Positions 30,676-39,875 are shown, counted from the first letter of the stretch. The stretch: 64,000 nucleotides of DNA from an uncultured Stenotrophomonas sp. (GCA_900078405.1 FLTS01000001.1:1698626-1762625), one strand, 5' to 3'. Notes: a model not told the origin generated them from the sequence alone. Numbers and translations are program-made.

Positions 30676-32044
30676 ATGACCCTGTGGGTGCTCGGACTGA
30701 ACCATCAGACCGCGCCGGTGGAACTGCGCGAACGCGCGGCCTTCGGCGGCGACGCGTTGTCGCGCGCGATGGCATCGCTGCGCGAAACGCCGCAGCTTGC
30801 CGAAGCGGTGCTGCTGTCCACCTGCAACCGCACCGAGCTGTACGCCGTGGCCGAGGACGGCAGCGCGCTGGAGCACTGGCTGCAGGGCCACGCCGGTGAC
30901 CTGCAAGGCTACCTGTACCAACACCGCGACGATGCCACCGTGCGCCACCTGTTCCGCGTCGCCACCGGGCTGGACTCGATGGTGCTGGGCGAACCCCAGA
31001 TCCTCGGGCAGGTGAAAGACGCCTGGTCGCTGGCCCGCGACAGCGGCGCCATCGGCCACCACCTGGACCGGCTGTTCCAGCAGACCTTCTCGGTGGCCAA
31101 GCGCGCCCGCACCGACACCCGCGTCGGCGCCAACCCGATATCGGTGGCGTCCACCGCGGTGCGGCTGGCGCAGGATTCGTTCGCGCGGCTGGACGACGCC
31201 ACCGTGTTGCTGGTCGGTGCCGGCGAAACCATCGAGCTGGCCGCCCGGCACCTGGGCGAGGCGCGGGTGAAGCGGCTGCTGGTGGCCAACCGTACCCTCG
31301 CCCACGCGCAGGACCTGGCCAGCCGCCACGGCGCGTGGGTGGTGCTCAAGGGCGCGGGCATACTGGTGTGCCCGCGCCCTTGAGCACCACCCACGCGCCC
31401 TGGCCAGCCGCCACGGCGGCGTGGCGCTGCCGCTGGCCGAACTGGAGCGGCACCTGGCCGAGGCCGACGTGGTGTTCTCGGCCACCGCCGCGCGCGAGCC
31501 GGTGATCCTGCAACGGCAGGTCGCTGACGCCTTGCGTTCGCGCCGGCACAAACCGATGCTGCTGTTCGACCTGGCGGTACCCCGCGACATCGAGGCCGGT
31601 GTCGGCGAACTGGCCGATGCCTACCTCTACACCGTCGACGACATGGAGCGCGCAGTGGAAGAAAACCGCCGCAGCCGCCGCGAGGCCGCCGCCGAGGCCG
31701 AGACCATCATCGACCTGCAGGTGTCCCGCTACATGGAGAACCTGCGCGCCACCCACCTGCAGGCGCCACTCAAGCAGCTGCGCGCGTTCGGCGAGTCCAC
31801 CCGCGCCGAGCTGCTGGAGAAGGCCCGCCAGCAACTGGCGCACGGCAAGACCGCCGAGGACGTGCTCGAACAGCTCGCCCACGGCCTGACCAACCGCCTG
31901 CTGCACCCGCCCACCGCCGCGCTGCGGCAGGCCGCGCTGGAAGGCGACGCCGACCTGACCCGCGCCGCCGAGCGCCTGTTCCCGGCCACGCCCGGGTACC
32001 GCCACCCCGTTGCGAGAACCGATGACGCCGACCCTGCGCCGTAA
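30676..32044 (+). pseudogene. hemA: glutamyl-tRNA reductase, interrupted by an 85-bp palindromic insertion
   Basis: HemA reduces Glu-tRNA to glutamate-1-semialdehyde, the first step of C5-pathway heme synthesis (hemL, the second enzyme, is at 45443). The first frame (30676-31383) gives [20 protein letters not shown], the catalytic STCNRTELY (Cys near 49), the tRNA/Glu region and the NADPH-binding [17 protein letters not shown], then diverges at residue about 219 into [17 protein letters not shown] and stops. The remainder, [20 protein letters not shown] to the end, continues in another frame to 32044. Removing 85 bases between two 20-bp repeats restores a 427-residue protein of normal length and order. 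As written, the dimerisation domain and half the nucleotide domain are lost. The true gene overlaps prfA by 23 bases. Confidence 0.9.
31314..31418. repeat. palindrome with flanking direct repeats inside hemA
   Basis: Direct repeats of 20 bases (31314-31333 and 31399-31418) flank a hairpin. The arms are perfect for 31 bases (31330-31360 and 31369-31399) with an eight-base loop TACTGGTG. Net gain is 85 bases. The left arm plus loop translates as [15 protein letters not shown], which resembles the NnrD (YjeF C-terminal) NAD(P)HX dehydratase motif [10 protein letters not shown], not HemA. Confidence 0.9.
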
Positions 32045-33107
32045 ACTGCTGGCCCTGGCCGAGCGCCGCGAAGAACTGGAACGCCTGCTCGCCGACCCGG
32101 ACGTGGTCGCCGACAACGAGCGCTTCCGCAACCTCTCCCGCGAATTTTCCCAGCTCGAACCCGTGGCCACCGCGCTGGCCGCCGAAACCCGCGCCCGCAA
32201 CGACCTCGCCTCGGCCGAGGCGATGCGCGCCGACCCGGAGCTGCGCGAACTGGCCGAAGAGGAAATCGCCACGGCGCAGGCGCGGCTGCAGGCGCTGGAC
32301 GCGGAGCTGGCCCTGCTGCTGGTGCCGCGCGACCCGCGCGACGACGGCAACCTGTTCCTGGAAGTGCGCGCCGGCACCGGCGGCGACGAAGCGGCAATCT
32401 TCGCCGGCGACCTGTTCCGCATGTACGCCCGCTACGCCGAGCGCCAGGGCTGGAAGGTCGAGGTCGAGTCCGACAACCCCGGCGAGCACGGCGGCTACAA
32501 GGAAGTGGTGGCGCGCGTGGTCGGCCGCGGCGCCTACTCGAAGCTGAAATTCGAGTCCGGCACCCACCGCGTGCAGCGCGTGCCGGCCACCGAGTCGCAG
32601 GGCCGCATCCACACCTCGGCGGCGACCGTGGCGATCATCCCCGAGGCCGACGACGTCGAGGACATCGCGATCAACCCGGCCGATCTGAAGGTGGACACCT
32701 TCCGTTCCTCCGGCGCCGGCGGCCAGCACGTCAACAAGACCGAGTCGGCGATCCGCATCACCCACGTGCCGAGCGGCGTGGTGGTCGAGTGCCAGACCGA
32801 GCGCAGCCAGCATGCCAACCGCGACAAGGCGATGAAGCGGCTGAAGGCGCAACTGCTGGATGCCGAGCGCAGCAGGCAGGCGGCGGCCGAAGCGCAGACC
32901 CGCAAACTGCAAGTAGGCAGCGGCGACCGCAGCCAGCGCATCCGCACCTACAACTTCCCGCAGGGCCGCATCACCGACCACCGCGTCGAGGGCCTGACCC
33001 TGTACGACCTGCCCAACATCATCGAAGGCGAACTCGACACACTGGTCGGACGCTTGCAGCACGAGCATCAGGTGGACGAACTGGCGCGATTGGCCGAAGG
33101 CACCTGA
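32022..33107 (+). CDS. prfA: peptide chain release factor 1
   Basis: A 361-residue RF1 that terminates at UAA and UAG. The catalytic GGQ is in [20 protein letters not shown] near 235. Codon recognition by the PxT motif is seen in [14 protein letters not shown] near 187. Length equals E. coli RF1 within one residue. The start at 32022 ([12 protein letters not shown]) lies inside the end of hemA, the usual coupled order hemA-prfA. Confidence 0.96.
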   Translation: MTPTLRRKLLALAERREELERLLADPDVVADNERFRNLSREFSQLEPVATALAAETRARNDLASAEAMRADPELRELAEEEIATAQARLQALDAELALLLVPRDPRDDGNLFLEVRAGTGGDEAAIFAGDLFRMYARYAERQGWKVEVESDNPGEHGGYKEVVARVVGRGAYSKLKFESGTHRVQRVPATESQGRIHTSAATVAIIPEADDVEDIAINPADLKVDTFRSSGAGGQHVNKTESAIRITHVPSGVVVECQTERSQHANRDKAMKRLKAQLLDAERSRQAAAEAQTRKLQVGSGDRSQRIRTYNFPQGRITDHRVEGLTLYDLPNIIEGELDTLVGRLQHEHQVDELARLAEGT

Positions 33108-33114
33108 GCAACGC

Positions 33115-33138
33115 TGTTGCTGTTGCTGTTGCTGTTGC
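33115..33138. repeat. hexanucleotide microsatellite
   Basis: TGTTGC repeated four times in tandem, eight bases after the prfA stop. Length may vary by slippage, but no gene depends on its frame. Confidence 0.85.
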
Positions 33139-33415
33139 CCTTTGGCTTTTGACTTCCCCCGCCGTAAAGCGAGCCGGGCACCGCAGCGGGACGGGGGGCG
33201 AAGAGGCGCACGTGTCTGAGCGAAGCGAGTTGTGCGCCGCCCCCCGGCCCGCGAGGAGCGCAGGGGACCGATGCGGCGTAGCCGCATCGGCTCGCGTCCG
33301 GCCGTGCACGTCGCCCCTGCGGGGTCTTGTCCGTCGGCTCCGTCGCTGCGGAAGGAAGCCCGGAAAATCAAAAGCACAGGAGCAAAAGCAAAATCACGGG
33401 CAGATGCCGCACGCA
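33139..33415. repeat. long intergenic repeat-like region, no gene
   Basis: This 277-base stretch has no plausible coding sequence. It contains nested hairpins: GGCGCAC...GTGCGCC near 33205-33240 around GAGCGAAGCGAG, and CCGATGCGGC-GTA-GCCGCATCGG (33268-33290). It ends in purine-rich AAAGCACAGGAGCAAAAGC. The pattern GCCGTAAAGCGAGCCGGGCA matches my memory of a dispersed repeat in Xanthomonas/Stenotrophomonas genomes; copy number here was not counted. Confidence 0.55.
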
Positions 33416-34765
33416 TCAGCGCGCGGCCATGAACGCCTCGATCTCCTCGGCACTGCGCTCCAGCTCACCGGTCAACACCCGATGGCCATCGCCGGTGATC
33501 AACACATCGTCCTCGATGCGGATGCCGATGCCGCACCAGCACGGTTCCACGCTGGCGTCGTCCGGCGACACGTACAACCCCGGCTCGATGGTGAACACCA
33601 TGCCCGGCTCCAGGTTGCGCCACGGGCGGTCCTCCGGGGCGGCCGGGCCGCTGCGATAGTCGCCGGCATCGTGCACGTCGAGCCCCAGCCAGTGCCCGGT
33701 CTTGTGCCGGTAGAAGCGCTTGTAATGGCCTTCGATGACGTTTTCTTCGAGGTCGCCTTCCAGCAGCCCCAGCCGCAACAAACCTTCGGTCAGCACTTCG
33801 ACCGCAGCCAGATGCCCTTCCTCGTAGGCGACGCCGGGCCGCGCCTGTTCCAGCGCTGCCGCCTGCGCGGCCAGCACCAGATCGTGCAGGGCGCGCTGCT
33901 CGGCGCTGAAACGGCCGCCCACCGGAAAGGTGCGGGTGATGTCGCTGGCATAGCCGCGGAACTCGGCGCCGGCATCGATCAATACCAAGTCACCGTCGCG
34001 GCTGCCGCCGTTGTTGGCCCGGTAATGCAGCACACAGGCATTGGCACCGGCACCGACGATGCTGTTGTAGGCCGCGCAGGCATCGCCGCGGCGGAACTCG
34101 CGCTCCACCTCGGCCTGCAACTCGTGTTCGCGCACACCCGGCCGCGCCGCACGCATCGCCGCGCGGTGCGCGCGCACGCTGATGTCGGCGGCCTGCTGCA
34201 TCAGCGCGATCTCGGCCGGCGACTTGAACAGGCGCTGCTCGTGCAGCAGGTGGCCCAGCTCCAGGAACTCGTGCGGCGGCTGCGCACCGTGGCGCACCTG
34301 CGAGCGCACGCGGTTGACCCAGCCGATCAGCTTGAGGTCGAAGTCGGCGTCGCGGCCGAAGTGGTAATAGACCCGCGAGCGGCCTTCGAGCAGGCCCGGC
34401 AGGATGTCGTCGAGGTCGTCGATCGGGTAGGCGTCGTCCATGCCGTAGCGCGCCACCGCGCCTTCCTGGCCTTCGCGCGGACCATCCCACGCCTCGCGCT
34501 CGGCGTCACGCTCGCGGCAGAACAGGATCGCCTCGCCGTGGCGGCGGCCGGGGATCAGCACCAGCACCGCCTCCGGCTCGGGGAAGCCGCTCAGGTACCA
34601 GAAGTCCGAGTCCTGCCGGTAGGGATGGAGGGTGTCGTGGCTGCGCACGCGCTCCGGCGCGGCCGGCAGGACCAGGATGGCGTCGTCGCCCGCAGCCTCC
34701 ATCAACTGGCGGCGGCGCTGCGCGTATTCGGCCGGCGCGATGCCGGTCAGGGCCCGCACCGGCAC
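33416..34765 (-). CDS. pepP: Xaa-Pro aminopeptidase
   Basis: A 449-residue M24B enzyme releasing N-terminal residues before proline. The N-terminal domain ends near 175; metal ligands are DAGAEFRGYASDITRTFPVG (Asp pair), HKTGHWLGLDVHDAG (His), FTIEPGLY (Glu) and GIRIEDDVL (Glu). The start is GTG at 34765, one base past the ygfB stop (TGAGGTG), giving MPVRALTGIAPAEYAQRR. The ygfB-pepP order is the same as in E. coli. Confidence 0.94.
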   Translation of the reverse strand: MPVRALTGIAPAEYAQRRRQLMEAAGDDAILVLPAAPERVRSHDTLHPYRQDSDFWYLSGFPEPEAVLVLIPGRRHGEAILFCRERDAEREAWDGPREGQEGAVARYGMDDAYPIDDLDDILPGLLEGRSRVYYHFGRDADFDLKLIGWVNRVRSQVRHGAQPPHEFLELGHLLHEQRLFKSPAEIALMQQAADISVRAHRAAMRAARPGVREHELQAEVEREFRRGDACAAYNSIVGAGANACVLHYRANNGGSRDGDLVLIDAGAEFRGYASDITRTFPVGGRFSAEQRALHDLVLAAQAAALEQARPGVAYEEGHLAAVEVLTEGLLRLGLLEGDLEENVIEGHYKRFYRHKTGHWLGLDVHDAGDYRSGPAAPEDRPWRNLEPGMVFTIEPGLYVSPDDASVEPCWCGIGIRIEDDVLITGDGHRVLTGELERSAEEIEAFMAAR

Positions 34766-34766
34766 C

Positions 34767-35312
34767 TCAGTTCAACCGCTGGCGGTGGCGCGCGCCCATC
34801 ACGCAGTCGCCGTGCAGCAGCAGCACCGCCACGCGCACGAATTCCTCGATCTCGGCCAGCGCGTCCTCGTCCTCGTCGGCGCTGTCGAACTGGTCGCTGG
34901 AAGCCTGCGCCAGCCGCGCCAGGTCCTGCAGCGCTTCCTCGCCCTCCTCGCTCAGCACCGGCCGCTTGTCCGCGGCCAGCCCGAAACCACCGAGGAAGGC
35001 GCGGCACCAGTCGAACAGGGCATCGGTCCGCGCCTGCAGCGGCGCGCCGGGTTCGGCCAGCAGCAGCTCGAAAGCGAAGTCGCGGTCCTCCAGCTGTGCC
35101 ACCACGGCCTGGCGCAGCCGGTCCAGCACGCTGCCCGGCTCGGGTGCCGGCAGGCCGTCGTCGGCCAGCACCTTGCCCGGCCATTCCGGCAGGTCGGCGC
35201 CACCGGCCGCCAGCCAGCCGCACAGCCCGCCGTGCAGTTCGGCCGCCGAAGCGGCCAGGCCCAGCGAGCGGCTGGCTTGGAGGATGTCGTGGACGGCGGG
35301 GAGTTCGGTCAT
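34767..35312 (-). CDS. ygfB: YgfB/UPF0149 family protein
   Basis: A 181-residue helical protein of the YecA/YgfB family, lacking the C-terminal zinc motif of YecA. It has [13 protein letters not shown] near 27 and [10 protein letters not shown] near 108, family hallmarks, and ends [15 protein letters not shown]. In Pseudomonas YgfB affects beta-lactam resistance regulation; the role here is unknown. Directly upstream of pepP. Confidence 0.88.
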   Translation of the reverse strand: MTELPAVHDILQASRSLGLAASAAELHGGLCGWLAAGGADLPEWPGKVLADDGLPAPEPGSVLDRLRQAVVAQLEDRDFAFELLLAEPGAPLQARTDALFDWCRAFLGGFGLAADKRPVLSEEGEEALQDLARLAQASSDQFDSADEDEDALAEIEEFVRVAVLLLHGDCVMGARHRQRLN

Positions 35313-35437
35313 GTCACTGGCCTTTGCAACGGGGAAAACCCGGGCCCGCACAACGCGTGGCAACGGCCGCACAGTGTAGCAACCACTCACGCGCGCCCAT
35401 CTTGACCACCCCCGATCCCCATGCCTATCGTGCCGCA

Positions 35438-35659
35438 ATGGATTCCTTCGACCCCGCCGCCCAGTTGCAGGCCCTGGCCACCCGCCTCGACGCCCTGTTC
35501 GAACGCAACCGGCGGCTGGCCGAAGAAAACCGCAGCCTGCGCCAGCAGCAGGAGCAACTGGTCGGCGAACGCGCACAGCTGCTGGCCAAGAACGAGCAGG
35601 CGCGCTCGCGGGTGGAAGCGATGATCACCCGCCTCAAGTCGCTGGAGCAGCACACGTGA
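35438..35659 (+). CDS. small coiled-coil protein (TIGR02449-like)
   Basis: A 73-residue, almost wholly helical protein with heptad-like leucines ([20 protein letters not shown], then [20 protein letters not shown]). It is the usual partner upstream of zapA in gammaproteobacteria. ZapB-like in size and composition, so a division role is plausible but not shown. Its TGA overlaps the GTG start of zapA. Confidence 0.8.
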   Translation: MDSFDPAAQLQALATRLDALFERNRRLAEENRSLRQQQEQLVGERAQLLAKNEQARSRVEAMITRLKSLEQHT

Positions 35660-35955
35660 GCCAGAACGAACCGGTCAGCGTCCACATCCTCGACCGCGAA
35701 TACACCGTCGGCGTGGAACCGGCCGAGCGCGACAGCCTCACCGCCGCCGCGCGTATGCTCGACGCCCGGATGCGCGAGATCCGCGGCAGCAACCGCATGG
35801 CCGCGGTGGACCGGGTGGCGGTGCTGGCGGCGCTGAACCTCGCGCACGAACTGCAGCTGATGCGCGACGAACTGGCACGGCAGCAGCGGCGTTTCCAGTC
35901 CACCCTGGACGGCCTCAATCGACGCCTCGACGGCGCCCTCGACGACGGCCACTGA
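35656..35955 (+). CDS. zapA: cell division protein ZapA
   Basis: A 99-residue ZapA. The N-terminal SVHILDREYTVGVEPAERDS (about 8-27) and the long C-terminal coiled coil (ALNLAHELQLMRDELARQQR) are characteristic. ZapA cross-links FtsZ protofilaments at midcell. The GTG start is coupled to the preceding gene. 6S RNA and the cycloligase gene follow, as in E. coli. Confidence 0.93.
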   Translation: MSQNEPVSVHILDREYTVGVEPAERDSLTAAARMLDARMREIRGSNRMAAVDRVAVLAALNLAHELQLMRDELARQQRRFQSTLDGLNRRLDGALDDGH

Positions 35956-36041
35956 CGCGACCGGCGGCGATGCATGAACAGGCGTTCGCCGCATTCATCC
36001 GAAACCCCGCAAAACAGGCTGGCAAGCGCACCCAACATGGC

Positions 36042-36047
36042 TATACT
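36042..36047 (+). promoter_or_regulatory. -10 box of the 6S RNA gene
   Basis: TATACT, seven bases before the predicted 5' end of 6S RNA. No good -35 hexamer is evident. Confidence 0.55.
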
Positions 36048-36053
36048 GGCGGC

Positions 36054-36239
36054 GCGTTCTCTGCCGTGAACGACGGCGTGTGCAAACATTCGCCTTGTCC
36101 CTTAATGACGACCACGGGGGCGCGACGGTACCGGGTGTGCAGGTCCGCCTTGCAGCGGGAAGCCCGATGGTTCCCCAACGTCCCCACTTGAACCCCGGGT
36201 TCAAGGTCGTTTCGCACGCATCGTCACTGCGGAGAATGC
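36054..36239 (+). ncRNA. ssrS: 6S RNA
   Basis: About 186 bases in the conserved place between zapA and the 5-formyl-THF cycloligase gene. The ends pair: GCGTTCTCTGCCGTGA with TCACTGCGGAGAATGC. The 3' side has TTGAACCCCGGGTTCAAGG, matching E. coli 6S CCTTGAACCAAGGGTTCAAG. A large internal bubble is expected in the middle. 6S RNA mimics an open promoter and sequesters sigma-70 RNA polymerase in stationary phase. Exact ends are inferred from the closing helix. Confidence 0.88.
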
Positions 36240-36248
36240 AATCATCCT

Positions 36249-36274
36249 GAAACGGCGCCGCAAGGCGCCGTTTC
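36249..36274 (+). terminator. terminator after 6S RNA
   Basis: GAAACGGCGCC-GCAA-GGCGCCGTTTC, an 11-bp stem with a GCAA loop, followed by TTTT. A textbook intrinsic terminator, ten bases beyond the predicted 6S 3' end. Confidence 0.9.
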
Positions 36275-36317
36275 TTTTGGGCAAGCCGCAGGCGGCAACT
36301 ACCTTTCGCCCTTGACT

Positions 36318-36345
36318 CGTCATTCCCGCGCAGGCGGGAATGACG
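36318..36345. repeat. REP hairpin (CGTCATTCCCGC type)
   Basis: CGTCATTCCCGC-GCAG-GCGGGAATGACG, a 12-bp perfect inverted repeat in the gap between the 6S terminator and the cycloligase. This hairpin type is dispersed in many proteobacteria. Confidence 0.8.
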
Positions 36346-36379
36346 GACAAAAGCCCCATCTCCCGCATACTCCGCGCCG

Positions 36380-36966
36380 ATGACTTCCGACGACCGCCAC
36401 GACCTGCGCCACCAACTGCGCCAGCGCCGCCGCGAGATCCCCGCCGCCGCGCGCATCGCCGCCGCCGAGGCATTGGCCACGAATCTGCTGGCGCTGCCCT
36501 TCGCCAATGTCGCCGGCCCGGTCGCCGGCTACTGGGCGATGGACGGCGAGATCGCGCTGCACCGCTGGCAGATGCAGTTGCCGCCACAGCAGACCTATTG
36601 CCTGCCGGTACTGCACGGCAAGCTGCTGCGCTTCGCACCGTGGCGGCCGGGGCAGCCGCTGGTGACCAACCGCTACGGCATACCCGAGCCGGACGTGGAC
36701 GCCGCGCAGGCCCTGCGGCCCGAGGAAATGGCGCTGGTCGTCACGCCCTTGACCGGCTTCGACACCCACTGCCGCCGGCTCGGCATGGGGGGCGGCTGGT
36801 ATGATCGCAGCTTCGCTTTCCGCCAGCGGCGCAGCGCGCCACCGTGGCTGGTCGGCGTCGGTTTCGCCGCCCAGCAGGTGCCGGCGCTGCCGGTCGAGGA
36901 CTGGGACGTGGCGGTGGACGCGATCTGCACCGAGCAGGCCACTCTTTACCCGGAACCGTTGCACGC

Positions 36967-36970
<4 letters not shown>
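36380..36970 (+). CDS. fau: 5-formyltetrahydrofolate cyclo-ligase
   Basis: A 196-residue MTHFS/YgfA protein converting 5-formyl-THF to 5,10-methenyl-THF with ATP. It has RRRE near 13, VTPLTGFDT near 130 and the nucleotide/phosphate signature RRLGMGGGWYDRSF near 138-151. Downstream of 6S RNA as in E. coli, where the two are co-transcribed. The TGA overlaps the next ATG. Confidence 0.93.
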
Positions 36971-37449
<479 letters not shown>

Positions 37450-37464
37450 TACCCCGTATTCCCA

Positions 37465-37535
37465 TAGGAGCGACGTCAGTCGCGACCGACTGCTTTGCGG
37501 GCAAGGCCCGCGGTCGCGACTGGCGTCGCCCCTAC
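37465..37535. repeat. REP-like inverted repeat
   Basis: TAGGAGCGACGTCAGTCGCG at the left and its complement (GGTCGCGACTGGCGTCGCCC) at the right, around TTGCGGGCAAGGCCCGC. One of the larger repeat family in this window. Confidence 0.8.
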
Positions 37536-37567
37536 CGTCCCCACATCACCCATCCACCGAGCCCACC

Positions 37568-38215
37568 ATGTCCGAAGCCAAGCGCCTGGCCGCCGAAAAA
37601 GCCATCGAATACGTCGAGAAGGGAATGATCGTCGGGGTCGGCACCGGCTCCACCGTGGCTTACTTCATTGAAGCCTTGGCGCGCATCAAGGACCGGATCG
37701 AGGGCGCCGTCTCCAGCTCCGAACAAAGCACCGCCCTGCTCAAGGGGCACGGCATCGAGGTGCTGGACCTGAACCACAGCGGTGGGCTGTCGCTGTACGT
37801 CGACGGCGCCGACGAATGCGACCCGCGCAAGAACCTGATCAAGGGCGGCGGCGCCGCACTGACCCGCGAGAAGATCATCGCCGAGGCCAGCGAGAAGTTC
37901 GTGTGCATCGTCGACCCGAGCAAGCAGGTGCCGGTGCTGGGCAAGTTCCCGCTGCCGGTGGAAGTGATCCCGATGGCGCGCAGCCTGGTCGCCCGCAAAA
38001 TCCTCGCGCTCACCGGCGGCCAGCCGGTGTGGCGCGACGGCGTGGTCACCGACAACGGCAACCTGATCCTCGACGTGCACAACCTGTCCATCACCGATCC
38101 GGTGAAGCTGGAGCAGGAGCTGAACCAGATCCCCGGCGTGGTCACCGTGGGCCTGTTCGCGCGGCGCCCGGCCGACGTGGTGATCGTCGGTGGGCAACCA
38201 CCGCAGGTGCTGTAA
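37568..38215 (+). CDS. rpiA: ribose-5-phosphate isomerase A
   Basis: A 215-residue enzyme interconverting ribose 5-phosphate and ribulose 5-phosphate; its product feeds Prs. [16 protein letters not shown] near 18-33 (phosphate loop), [20 protein letters not shown] near 78-97 (catalytic Asp, Glu, Lys) and EVIPMA near 133 are intact. Length as in E. coli (219). Confidence 0.96.
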   Translation: MSEAKRLAAEKAIEYVEKGMIVGVGTGSTVAYFIEALARIKDRIEGAVSSSEQSTALLKGHGIEVLDLNHSGGLSLYVDGADECDPRKNLIKGGGAALTREKIIAEASEKFVCIVDPSKQVPVLGKFPLPVEVIPMARSLVARKILALTGGQPVWRDGVVTDNGNLILDVHNLSITDPVKLEQELNQIPGVVTVGLFARRPADVVIVGGQPPQVL

Positions 38216-38227
38216 GCCCGCCGCACA

Positions 38228-38257
38228 CGAAGTCCCCGTCCTATGGCGGGGATTTCG
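38228..38257. terminator. terminator shared by rpiA and the regulator gene
   Basis: CGAAGTCCCCG pairs with CGGGGATTTCG around TCCTATGG, between two convergent stops (38215 and 38282). Likely bidirectional. Confidence 0.65.
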
Positions 38258-38281
38258 CCATCCGGCCGTGGGGCAAAGCCC

Positions 38282-38674
38282 CTACGGCTTGTGCTCTTCC
38301 TCCGCGCCCAGCGCTTCCACCAGTGCCCCGACCAACTCGCGCTTGCGCTGTGGCAAGGCGAGGAACGCATCGATCACCTCGCGTTCGCGCACCCCCATCA
38401 CCTGCCACGGCTGCCGCGGCTCGGCCACCCGCTGGCCGCCGCCGAAACGCAACTGGTGCGGCTCCACGCCGAACAGCTCGGCCAGCACCTGCAGCTTGTC
38501 CTGCTCGGGAATCGAACGCCCGCCCAGCCAGCGCGAAGCACTCTGAAAGCTCACCGAGCGCCCCTGATAACGGGCGTTGAACAGGCGGAACAGCACCGCC
38601 GGACGCGGCTCGTAGCCGGCCATGCTCATTGCCTGCGCCAGGCGCCGGGAAAATTCGAAGCGTTCTTCGCTCAT
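38282..38674 (-). CDS. helix-turn-helix regulator-like protein
   Basis: A 130-residue protein. Residues about 38-75 (VSFQSASRWLGGRSIPEQDK then LQVLAELFGVEPHQLRFG) match a Cro/CI-type HTH in which the recognition helix precedes the IP-E-KL turn, a form common in phage-derived and house-keeping XRE regulators. No effector domain is visible. The start MSEERFEFSRRL at 38674 is chosen over a longer frame. It is divergent from an unknown gene at 38804 and may control it, which is inference. Confidence 0.75.
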   Translation of the reverse strand: MSEERFEFSRRLAQAMSMAGYEPRPAVLFRLFNARYQGRSVSFQSASRWLGGRSIPEQDKLQVLAELFGVEPHQLRFGGGQRVAEPRQPWQVMGVREREVIDAFLALPQRKRELVGALVEALGAEEEHKP

Positions 38675-38803
38675 GGCCGGCAACGTTACGGACCGTGTCC
38701 GCGGCCGACTCACCATTCACTTCCATTCAAAACAACTTATTGCTTTCATTGACGAAAGGATTTCGTCGGCCAGCGCTCGCCGGCCGCCCGTCAAAGGACA
38801 TGC

Positions 38804-39313
38804 ATGGAAATGCCACAGGACACCGCATCCCGGCCGCTACTGAACCCTGTTGACGGCTACATGCGGGTTAACTACCGCCACCATTACGCCGAATTGCTGC
38901 GCATGGTCCCCACGCCACCGGAGGCCATCGCCGAACTGTGCCTGTTCCGCTTCTGGCTGGCCTGCCGCGCACACCACCACGCCCATGCCGGCAACACCGA
39001 TACGCCGACACAGCGGCAACCGCCGGCGGGCTGGCCGCTGCCGTGCCATGCCTCCGGGCTCGACATCGAGCGCGTGCTCGGCCGCAGCCTGCTGCCACTG
39101 CTGGAAAGCCGGCTGCAGTTGTACGACCGCTTCGTCCTGCTCGGCCACAACAGCGCCGACCCGCAGGGGCTTGGCGCCGCAGCGCTGGCGCTTTCCTGCC
39201 AGCTGTTCGTGCAGGCGCCACCGATCGCACGCGCTTATCTGCAGGCCGAAACCCGCCACCTGTTCGCGCGGATGCTTGCCGCCTGCACCACGGCGGCGAC
39301 CTTCCCGGCTTGA
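38804..39313 (+). CDS. hypothetical protein
   Basis: A 169-residue protein I do not recognise. It is helical, His-rich around 55-63 (RAHHHAHAG), with no signal peptide or membrane helix. AAAGGA five bases upstream supports the ATG at 38804; an ATG at 38800 is out of frame. The 129-base region between it and the HTH gene is AT-richer than its surroundings (TCAAAACAACTTATTGC), typical of a regulated promoter. Confidence 0.6.
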   Translation: MEMPQDTASRPLLNPVDGYMRVNYRHHYAELLRMVPTPPEAIAELCLFRFWLACRAHHHAHAGNTDTPTQRQPPAGWPLPCHASGLDIERVLGRSLLPLLESRLQLYDRFVLLGHNSADPQGLGAAALALSCQLFVQAPPIARAYLQAETRHLFARMLAACTTAATFPA

Positions 39314-39371
39314 CGCCACCTGGCGCATCCCCGAAGGTGCGCAGCGCCGCCCCCACCTTCCGGATACCGCC

Positions 39372-39821
39372 ATGTCCCTGCGCCGCGCCGCCTGCCTTTC
39401 CCTGCTCCTGCTCCTGGCCGGTTGCGCCAGCGCCGGCGGCCACTGGGTGGAGCTGGCCGGCACCCGCTATCAGGTGGAACTGGCGCAGGACGACGCCACC
39501 CGCGCGCGCGGGCTGATGTTCCGCGAGCACATGGACGCCGACCGCGGCATGCTGTTCGTCCACGACCGTCTGGAACCGCAGGCGTACTGGATGAAGAACA
39601 CCAGGATCCCGCTGGACATCCTCTATTTCGACAATGCCCGCCGGCTGGTCAGCCAGCAGCGCGACGTACCGCCCTGCTCGGCCGGCGACGCCTGCCCGCC
39701 CTACCCCAGCTTCAAGCCGGCGCGCTACGTACTGGAACTCAACGCCGGACAGGCGGCGAAGCTGCAGTTGGAGAACGGTGCCGAGCTGACCTTCGGCCCC
39801 GGCATTCCCAAGGGCGAATGA
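39372..39821 (+). CDS. DUF192 lipoprotein
   Basis: A 149-residue envelope protein with a lipobox (LLLAGC, Cys about 18). The DUF192 core is clear: QDDATRARGLMFREHMDADR (near 39-58), AYWMKNTRIPLDILYFD near 75 and an AKYVLEL-like KPARYVLELNAGQA. The family is widespread and of unknown function. Confidence 0.9.
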   Translation: MSLRRAACLSLLLLLAGCASAGGHWVELAGTRYQVELAQDDATRARGLMFREHMDADRGMLFVHDRLEPQAYWMKNTRIPLDILYFDNARRLVSQQRDVPPCSAGDACPPYPSFKPARYVLELNAGQAAKLQLENGAELTFGPGIPKGE

Positions 39822-39875
39822 CTCCGCGGTCCACCGTGCCTTGAATAGGCCGCGCTTTGCCGCCAGTCTTGGGCC

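Noticed and set aside
31316..31420. Programmed frameshift, intein or intron in hemA
   Set aside because: The inserted 85 bases contain a palindrome and an in-frame stop, no slippery heptamer and no splicing motifs; the two exon-like parts are separated by a duplication of 20 bases.
33115..33138. CRISPR-like repeats
   Set aside because: Simple 6-base tandem repeat without spacers; no cas genes anywhere in the window.
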